DNA of 64,000 nt from Erpobdella octoculata. Lineage: Eukaryota > Annelida > Clitellata > Hirudinida > Erpobdellidae. The stretch covers positions 41,928,528 to 41,992,527 of the forward strand of contig OZ022238.1 in NCBI GenBank assembly GCA_963978895.1, given 5' to 3'. Both the position numbers and the translations under genes were made by a program. Positions 47,727-64,000 of the stretch are shown here, one piece after another. Each line of letters starts with the position of its first letter. Position 1 is the first letter of the stretch. The notes under the pieces are model-generated. The model saw only the letters and a program-made list of their open reading frames with translations. It had not been told where the DNA came from and searched no databases.

Positions 47727-49286
47727 AGTAAACGCGAAGATCTTTAAAATATCTTTCTGCACTTAGAAGTTAAGAACTGCTTATTTTATGCTACCTCGAA
47801 TACCGCACGCTTCTTAAGTACTCGAAAGACACAGTGTGACGGGAGAGTAATATCTATAATATCGGGGTGGGCCCTATCGGTAATTGATTTAAATTAAAAC
47901 GTTATTAGCTTTGAACAAACAGCCTTAATAATATTACCTTTAAATACACTCTGACCTGACCTATCTCTTAAAAGCCCCTAGCAAGTGACAGAATCTCGTA
48001 CGCAATAATAGGCTCGAGTTATTTAAATCCCAACGAATCAGAAGCCAGGTCCCAGTAACGTGAAGTTCAAAACACGTACAGCCTGTGTGCAAATAAACTA
48101 GCAAGATGTACAACACTCCTTCTCACTTGCTTTACAAAGCTTACTATGAAAAACAATCATACTCTCTTGAATGGTCAGCCAGTTTTGTACGCTCACAAGC
48201 GACCTGTGGAATTTGTAAGAAATTTATGATAATAAAAAAAAATATCCACCTATACGAACTCGTGAGAGTTTATGTCGTTTGGAATTTAGTTTTTTCATTT
48301 GAAAACTTTTATTTTCTATTTTCTTGGAATTAAAAAACAAAATAACGTTTTTGGTTTTTAATTTTTTTTAGAGCAATTCATGATTACATCAATTTTTTTA
48401 ATTAATAAAATTATTAGAATAAAATAAATCTCTTGGAAAAAGTGCTATAAGATTTAAATATAATTTAAAAAGCGGCATTATAAATAAAGTAATGTGTTTG
48501 TAAAACTAAAATATTCTGCAGTAATCTTCAATATGGAGCATGCAAAACAAATTTTGTTTTCTTTCTGGTCGTGCAAAACAACATGACGAAATCTATTTCT
48601 TCTATTTCTTCGTTATTCTCTGAAATTATAAATCTTTAATAAACTACAAAATAATGAATACGGCTGAAAAAAAAGAAGAAAAAGAAGCGAATGTTTGTCA
48701 AAGGGTAAATGAAATTAATATAAAACCTAGATTGATTCGGCACAACAAGACCCCGCGGGAGCAATTTATTGTCAGTTTGACGATTCAGAGGGACTCGGCA
48801 TAAAGCTTTGATAGCAGACAATGTATATTTCGGTTTGAGGTCAGTTTCTAGTAACAAAACTATGTAACCGTTTTTGATTTAGTTTATATTAATTAATTTG
48901 GTTTTTAGTTCACGTCAATTCATTTTAGTAATAAAGAAATTGGTTTTGTAAAAGTGAGATTTTTAAGGATTTGTTAGCTTCGTATCGTCAAATCAGCGGG
49001 ACATGACTAAATACCAATTATGAATTATATATGGAAACATTTCTACTTTATAATTAGTTATACTTACTTACATTTAAGATATACTTTACTAACCTACACA
49101 TAAAGCACACTGCGCCTGCACTTGTTATGTAACTTATAGGACGCGATCAATTAATCATTTGACTGTAACTTTTGTGCTTATTAAGAAGCCATGGCAGCGT
49201 TATATAATATATACCTGTTGTCCCCACGCTTCGTCGATTTCACTTAAGAACATTTCAACCTATTTTTTTCATCTGGCACAACAGTT
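47727..49286. other. Transporter upstream region, no gene recognised
   Basis: It should hold the promoter of the ABCG2-like gene (minus strand), and on the other side the 3' end of the CAP gene. Short frames at 48106-48333 and 48636-48857 show no motif. Confidence 0.4.
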
Positions 49287-58123
<8,837 letters not shown>

Positions 58124-61100
58124 CTAATATGATTCGGACAGGCAAACAAAGCCGTAGAAGAAGAAGATGAAGGAAGCAAAAGTGAGCTGAGCGTTGCCGA
58201 TTCGTTGTGGAGCGGAATCGCTTGCTATTTCGTTGCGTGACGTTCTCAAGGTCATCTTCGTCTTCGACGTTGGTGGTCTCTCCAGTGTGTGTCGAAGGAT
58301 CGTGTCACCTGGTAGTTAAACGTTTAAATTTTTTCTTTTTTCAGTTTTGTTTGCTGTGTTTTGTTTGTCTTCATTAAACATTTACACGCCAGTTTAATTC
58401 AACACCCGCATCTTTGTTTTTTAAATAAAAGTGTTTTAAAACAATGTTTTTCAGGGGTTTTTATTTGCTTTTCTGCCGCTGCAGGTGAATTTATAAAAAA
58501 AATGAAAGAAATATTCTCACTGGAAGACACTTGACCCCAAGCATAAAGCTGAAACCAGGTGGCACTGAGGTCAACACTGGAATGATCCTGCATGACCTTT
58601 AAGGATCGACTGAACCTGCAGGTCAGTGTCACATTAGAAGAAGGAGAAGACCAATCCAATCCATGTGCTGAGCCCTCCTTCGATATTAAATTATTTAAAA
58701 CAAAAAATTAATTATAAACCGAAAAAATACATGGTTTCAATCGAATGCTGATAAATGTATGGTTTAACAAATATTACATTAATTTAGTTTTAATAAAATT
58801 ATTATCTTTTAAGCTAATTTCAATATTTTTTGCAATTTAACAAAATTACTATCAGACTATGATTAAAAAAAAACAAATTTCACAAAACGTAACGACAAAC
58901 ACAAGCAAGCGTACTTCTTGTCAACTGGATCGGCTTCAAACTCTCATCAACACAGCCGTCAAAATAATCTACAATGCTCGGAAATATGACCATGTCACCC
59001 CACTTCTCAAAGATCTCCACTGGCTTCGCATTCGGCAACGAATCGAGTACAAGATTTTCACAATAGTACACAAATCTCTGCACGGCCAAGCTCCTTCATA
59101 ACTGTCTTTTGCTCATGTTGCCAATGTACCGGGTCGGCAGAGACTCAGATCAGCATCCAGGGGCCTCCTCACTACACCGCCGGTTCATCGCGCGACGCTC
59201 GACGGAAGATCCATCGACGTGATTGGGCCTGAAATGTGGAACAAACTCCCTTTCCACATCATTTCTACATCCAGTTCAGCCAGTTTCCACACAGCATTAA
59301 AGACATTTCTGTTCACTAAATCTTTTCCCTAACGTCTACAGTGGTCTTGAAGTTCTTTAATAAAACTCGGATTCATTATCATTATCATCAACGTGCAAAG
59401 AGACATTTATCGGACAGAACATCCACACAGAACTTTCACGATCACTTCCTCCTTCTTCCGTGAGAGATGCACGTGACTTCCTGCACGCCTCAATATTTAC
59501 AAATGCATTCCATTTTGTGCCACCCCATGCCACTGATGTCTACTCACTTCATATCCCCTCATTTGATATCAATTCACCTCCTGCCAACTCATTTGATATC
59601 AATTCACCTTCTGCCAACTCATTTAATATCAATTCACCTTTTGCCAACTCATTTGATATCAATTCACCTTTTGCCAACTCATTTTATATCCATCATCTTT
59701 ATTTTTTATTTATTTAATAGCTACGCCATACGCCCTCATTTAATATGTACGCACATTTAATATGTACGCACTCATTTAATATGTACGCACTCAATTAATA
59801 TGTACACACTCATTTAATATGTACGCACGCAATTAATATGTACACACTCATTTAATATGTACGCACTCAATTAATATGTACACACTCATTTAATATGTAC
59901 GCACTCATTTAATATGTACGCATTTTATTTATGCGCTTTCATTTGATATCATTTAATGTCCATTTATTCATTTTGTGTCTATGAATTTATTTGATATCTA
60001 TTAATTCATTTGATAACCAACAATTCATTTGATACTTACCAATACCAACTTATTTAATATGTAACTCATTTGATACGTACGCATTTGTTTAATAAGTACG
60101 CAAACAAATGATATGTACACATGCATTTTTTATGCAACTACTATTTGATCAGCACTCATCCGCAGTTGGAGGCAAATGGTATCAGCACATCAGTATATCA
60201 TCACATCATCACATCATCACATCATCACATCAGCACATCAGCACATCAGCATATCAGCATATCAGCACATCATCACATCAGCACATCAGCATATCAGCAC
60301 ATCAGCATATCTGCATATCAGCATATCAGCATATCAGCACATCAGCATATCAGCACATCAGCATATCAGCACATCATCACATCATCACATCAGCACATCA
60401 GCATATCAGCACATCAGCATATCAGCATATCAGCACATCACCACATCATCACATCACCACATCACCACATCAGCACATCAGCATATCAGCACATCAGCAC
60501 ATCATCACATCAGCATATCAGCACATCATCACATCAGCATATCAGCACATCAGCATATCAGCATATCACCACATCAGCACATCAGCATATCAGCACATCA
60601 GCACATCATCACATCATCACATCAGCATATCAGCACATCTACGCTTGTTAGAAAAATTCAACTCGAGCTGGTTTGTTCAACTCTATTTTTAATCAACCTC
60701 ATTTCAACCAACCATATTGTAGAACGGGTTCTTATCTCTCAAAGTTGGTGTCACGTGACCCAGCTCTGTGACGTAATGCTTCACTTCGACTCCGTTTCGA
60801 GTTCGGGAGCACACGAATACGTCATCTCCTCCCTGAAAATCAAAATTCAATCACCAATTAAAATTCAATCACTAATTAAAATTCAATCACCAATCAAAAT
60901 TTAATCACTAATTAAAATTCAATCACCAATCAAAATGTAATTACTAATTTAAAGTTAATCACCAATTAAAATTCAATCAACAATAAATCTAATCACCTAT
61001 CAAAATTTAATCACCAATCAAAATTCAATCAAAGATCAATCGCAAATCAAAATCCAATCAAGGATCCTTCAGCAATAAAAATTCCATAACCAATATAAAA

Positions 61101-62571
61101 CGCAATAAAGTTTAACTTTACAATCATTCATCAATCAAGACCAGGATTTGAACCAACGATCTGTCAGTTTTTCAACTGTTAGAAAACCGACAGATTAACT
61201 TTTCGAACACGTGACTTCAAACTCCAACCATTTTGTTATCTGAAGAAAATCCAACGGCCACCCACGACGATTTCCCGCTCATTTCGAAATGCGCTTCAGT
61301 GCCCGTCGTGTGATAGGTGACAAGATATTGGCATGACGACCATCTACATGTCGTCTGTCCGAACCCAGGATACCTGCCAAGAAGGTTTCATATGGGTTTT
61401 TTATTTGGTCATGTGACTCCATAAGGTTTTTGAATAAATTTCAAAACGCATAAAGTTAAGTATATTTTCATAAAAATTTAAAAACGTTTTTTAACATAAA
61501 CGCATAAGTTTTAGTATTTTTCATAAACATTTCTAAAAACCTTTGTTAACATAAGTGTTTAAATTTTAATATTTTTTTTATAAATATTTCTGAAAACATT
61601 TTTAACGTAAGTGTTTAAATTTTAATATTTTTTTTATAAATATTTCTGAAAACATTTTTAACGTAAGTGTTTAAATTTTAATATTTTTTTTATAAATATT
61701 TCTGAAAACATTTTTAACGTAAACGCATAAGTTTTAGTATTCTTAAAGTCTTTAATAGATATTTAAAAAACATTTTTGTTTACATTAAACTTTAATAAGG
61801 TTTTTTCCACTTCTTAACTTTATAGAATCTAATCCACAAGCAATTAAAAAAATGTTTTTAAAACTAATAAATGGTTAAAAATAGTGTTGAACGAGCACAA
61901 CATGAAAGGATTATTTTCCTAATTTGCTTGAAAACCCGAATTAATGGCGAACATAAATATAATTGTTTTAATGCAACACATGAGCGATGATAGGATATAA
62001 TCAAAACGGAATTTATATAAATAAAAAAAAATCATATCTAGGATTCGTTCGAGAAGTTTTTCAACCAATCACATCACCACGAGGGATCCGACCGACACCC
62101 GGGGAGAAAAAAATTGGAAAGTGTCTCGCACGTGATTGGCCAGTCAAAGAGGCAAGATAATCTCATCGATCAATTTCTTGAAACTCTGCCAGGGTTTGAG
62201 AGCGGTTTGTGCTTCACAGCGACCAGCTGCGTCCGGTTGAAAGTAAACAAGCGGGGTTTTTTTTAAAGAAGAGGAAATCCGTATTTTTTTTTCTTTTGGA
62301 AGAGTAAAGAAAGAAACTTGTTGAAATAAATGTTTGTGAATAGAACGATGAATCTTATTATTTCCTGAAAACGTGCGGTGTATCATGGATGTTAATAAAC
62401 AATGAACAATTTATGTTTGTTGTTCATAAATTGAATAAGCTTGGAAATATTGCAGAGTTTTGATTGAAAAGTATTTGAGAAAGTCAACGTGTATTTGAGA
62501 AAGTCAACATGTTACTGACCTGAAGCAACCCTTTGTTCTTCCGCATTCAGACAAGTCAATCCCAACCTCGT
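58124..62571 (-). CDS. FRRS1L: FRRS1L-like DOMON-domain membrane protein (5' end missing)
   Basis: Exons 62571-62520, 61373-61229, 60832-60713, 58677-58521 and 58308-58124 join in phase to about 219 residues; upstream exons are not found. The DOMON fold is clear: ECGRTKGCFRYPGFG, CRWSSCQYLVTYHTTG, WVAVGFSSDNKMGGDDVFVC, VTPTLRDKNPFYNM, TCRFSRSL and WFQLYAWGQ. The protein then ends with a Ser/Thr-rich stretch and one hydrophobic segment (AQLTFASFIFFFYGFVCL), without cytochrome b561. That layout matches FRRS1L (AMPA-receptor biogenesis in vertebrates) rather than the reductase FRRS1. The role in this animal is inference. The 2.0-kb intron holds a LINE remnant and minisatellites. Confidence 0.82.
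58859..59375 (+). pseudogene. LINE 3' remnant (CR1/L2-type) in the FRRS1L-like intron
   Basis: The frame to 59101 contains CQLDRLQTLINTAVKIIYNA and DLHWLRIRQRIEYKI. After a stop the same pattern continues with LTTPPVHRATLDGRSI and GPEMWNKLPFHIISTSS. This is the end of a CR1/L2-type polyprotein, broken by a stop. The tail has TCATTATCATTATCATC. Confidence 0.7.
59571..59692. repeat. 30-bp minisatellite, about four copies
   Basis: The unit is CCAACTCATTTGATATCAAT then TCACCTTTTG. Two plus-strand frames stay open through it because 30 is a multiple of three. Not a gene. Confidence 0.9.
59735..59930. repeat. 19-20-bp minisatellite, about ten copies
   Basis: Alternating units such as ACTCATTTAATATGTACGC and ACTCAATTAATATGTACAC. 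Further diverged ATTTGATAT units extend to about 60110. Confidence 0.9.
60183..60645. repeat. 8-bp satellite array (CACATCAG), about 57 units
   Basis: Units alternate between CACATCAG, CATATCAG, CACATCAT and CACATCAC. Since three units make 24 bases, all three plus-strand frames are open, giving long HQHIS/ISAHQ peptides that are not proteins. It lies in an intron of the FRRS1L-like gene, ending about 70 bp before the next exon. Confidence 0.95.
60836..61060. repeat. 18-bp minisatellite next to an FRRS1L-like exon
   Basis: Repeats of AATTAAAATTCAATCACC and variants begin at the acceptor of exon 60713-60832 (minus) and fill much of the intron to 61060. Confidence 0.85.
61500..61735. repeat. 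56-bp tandem repeat, about four copies
   Basis: The unit begins GTGTTTAAATTTTAATATTT and ends ATTTTTAACGTAA. The central copies are nearly identical. In an intron of the FRRS1L-like gene. Confidence 0.85.
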
Positions 62572-64000
62572 CTAGAAAAAAAAATATTGAAAAAAAGATT
62601 CAAAATTTTATTTAAAATTATTGAAAATGATCACGTGTTTTTGTTTCTAAAGAAAATTTTAAAGCTGATTGAAATTTCTTCGCTGTTGAACACTAAATAA
62701 TTAAAGACCAATAAAGTACAACAAAAATAACATTCACAATTTTTCAATGTAAAAAAATGATGTAGGCCATTCACGAATTTTCATTTTGAAAAATAAAACA
62801 CCAAATAAGTGGTTGTGACCTGAATGAGCAAACTTATAAAAATATGATGTGGGATGGTGAATTATTTTATTAGGGGTTGGATGATTCAAATAATCAGTAA
62901 TTTTGCCAATGAAACGCGATGACACCAAACTTAGTGCTTGAAATGGATGACTGTACAAATATGTTGCAGATTCAATCTCCACATTTATAAATTTTCTCTC
63001 TTACAACCCAATTTTAGCAACATTTTATAGTCGTGAATAAAAAGTAGCTAGTAGATTTGCATTAGCACTATCATTTATTATTCTAAAAAGTGATGTATGC
63101 TTTTTGCTAGGTTTTTAATTATTTATTTTTGTTTATATATATTTTATTTTTAATAAAAATAATATAAAATATTTCTTGACTGAAACACCACTTCCTCCTG
63201 TCTGCATGTATTAAACCTGACGAATATATTTAAGAATAAGAAAAGTCGGTAGATTTCAAAATTTCATTGGTTGCTATTTTTAAGCTTTACATGTAATATA
63301 ATTTAATAAATATTAAATTTGAGTTAATTTAATGACGAAGAGTTTCATTTTTTGTTTAAAAACCACAACATTGCTAACAGCAACATTTTAGGCCAGGAAA
63401 TTTGCATCGCGCATTGAACCAGGTGAGTTGCATACTGAATCTGGTCTACGAAACTAATTTTTCTTTAAAAAGAGAAGTTATTCAGATTTTATTGGTCTCA
63501 ATAATGTTTTAGTTTTTGTAACATAAAATTTTTTATTAATTTGCTATTTATTTGTTGATTCCGGGGCCTATATTTAGCTAACCAAAAATTTAAATATTTG
63601 TTTCAAAAATAATATACATTTTCAAAAATGTTGAAAGCTAAAACTGATCTTGTCTGATTATTAGCAGAGACCACTTTTACATGGTCACCTGAACACAAAT
63701 AGCGCAATCTTCTAAATCATCAATTTTAGAAAAAAATTAATATCTTGACCATAAGGTGTAACGTAGTCATTCTTAATATTTTTTGTGGGGGGAGCAATGC
63801 CCTTAGCAATGTTCTTGAAGTCGGTAGAATTGTTGGTTAAAAAAAACCGACGAGACCAGAGTAGAGGTGGACATGGTTTGGGTTGACCCATATGTTGGGT
63901 TGGGTCGGGTTGGGTTGGGTCCAATTTTTTTGACACATGCGTGGGTTTGGTTGAGTTGCAAAAAAAACTTAAATTTTTTTAATTAAAAAAAACATAACTG
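62572..64000. other. Upstream of the FRRS1L-like gene, no exon recognised
   Basis: The missing 5' exon should lie here or beyond the window. A short GGGTT-rich run (GGGTTGGGTCGGGTTGGGTT) sits at about 63895-63920. Frames at 62734-62982 and 63712-63936 show no motif. Confidence 0.4.

Noticed and set aside
59571..60645. CRISPR-like array
   Set aside because: The repeats have no unique spacers and the DNA is eukaryotic; these are minisatellites.
60108..60904. Three overlapping HQHIS/ISAHQ repeat proteins
   Set aside because: Explained by the 8-bp satellite; three open frames on one strand cannot all be genes, and the region is intronic to a minus-strand gene.
61135..61210. tRNA-like segment with GGTTCAAATCC on the minus strand
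   Set aside because: The B box is good, but no A box or cloverleaf can be drawn; a hairpin around CTGTCGGTTTTC dominates. At most a tRNA or SINE relic.

Overview
The window is animal nuclear DNA. It is AT-rich, has spliced genes with GT-AG introns mostly of 100 to 500 bases, and is full of transposable elements and simple repeats. The host genes are metazoan: Rap2, DYNLT2B, TOP3B, PIGX, an ABCG2-like transporter, a GAPR-1-like CAP protein and an FRRS1L-like DOMON protein. CR1/L2-type and nimbus-like LINEs, Helitrons, hAT-type elements and a tRNA-SINE family suggest an invertebrate, perhaps a lophotrochozoan. That last placement is inference only. I joined exons by hand and checked that splice sites, reading phases and totals agree. 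No database was searched.

Layout. Positions 1-8885 are a transposon graveyard: a Helitron nested in an inverted-repeat element, a second short Helitron, two further inverted-repeat elements, and an hAT-type MITE with a perfect 8-bp target duplication. Positions 8886-14729 are a complete Mutator-like transposon (MULE) with about 60-bp terminal inverted repeats, a perfect 9-bp target duplication and an intact eight-exon transposase gene. Positions 15830-19038 hold Rap2 (+), with a 717-bp MITE and SINE remnants in its intron. DYNLT2B (+, 23527-24745) converges on TOP3B (-, 25043-34607, 16 coding exons, 859 residues). Intron 1 of TOP3B holds a self-nested transposon pair, a Helitron remnant and small foldback elements. 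PIGX (-, 35423-36798, first exon unresolved) lies upstream of TOP3B.

Positions 37571-37925 are an inverted-repeat element holding degenerate telomere-type repeats. At 38200-42260 a nimbus-like LINE (+) is split by a CR1/L2-type LINE (-). The ABCG2-like transporter (-, 42956-47726) has 17 exons and 694 residues. The CAP gene (-, 49287-57248) carries a SINE, a LINE, a (TAA)n array and a 21-bp tandem repeat in its introns. The FRRS1L-like gene (-, 58124 to at least 62571) has a LINE remnant and several minisatellites in its introns.

How the parts relate. The host genes are unrelated in function: small-GTPase signalling, ciliary dynein light chain, RNA/DNA topoisomerase, GPI-anchor synthesis, efflux transport, a Golgi/membrane CAP protein and a DOMON membrane protein. 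The mobile elements explain most of the intergenic and intronic sequence. The most unusual object is the MULE. It looks structurally intact, its transposase model begins with a predicted membrane-anchor helix, and it has a recently duplicated 87-base exon.
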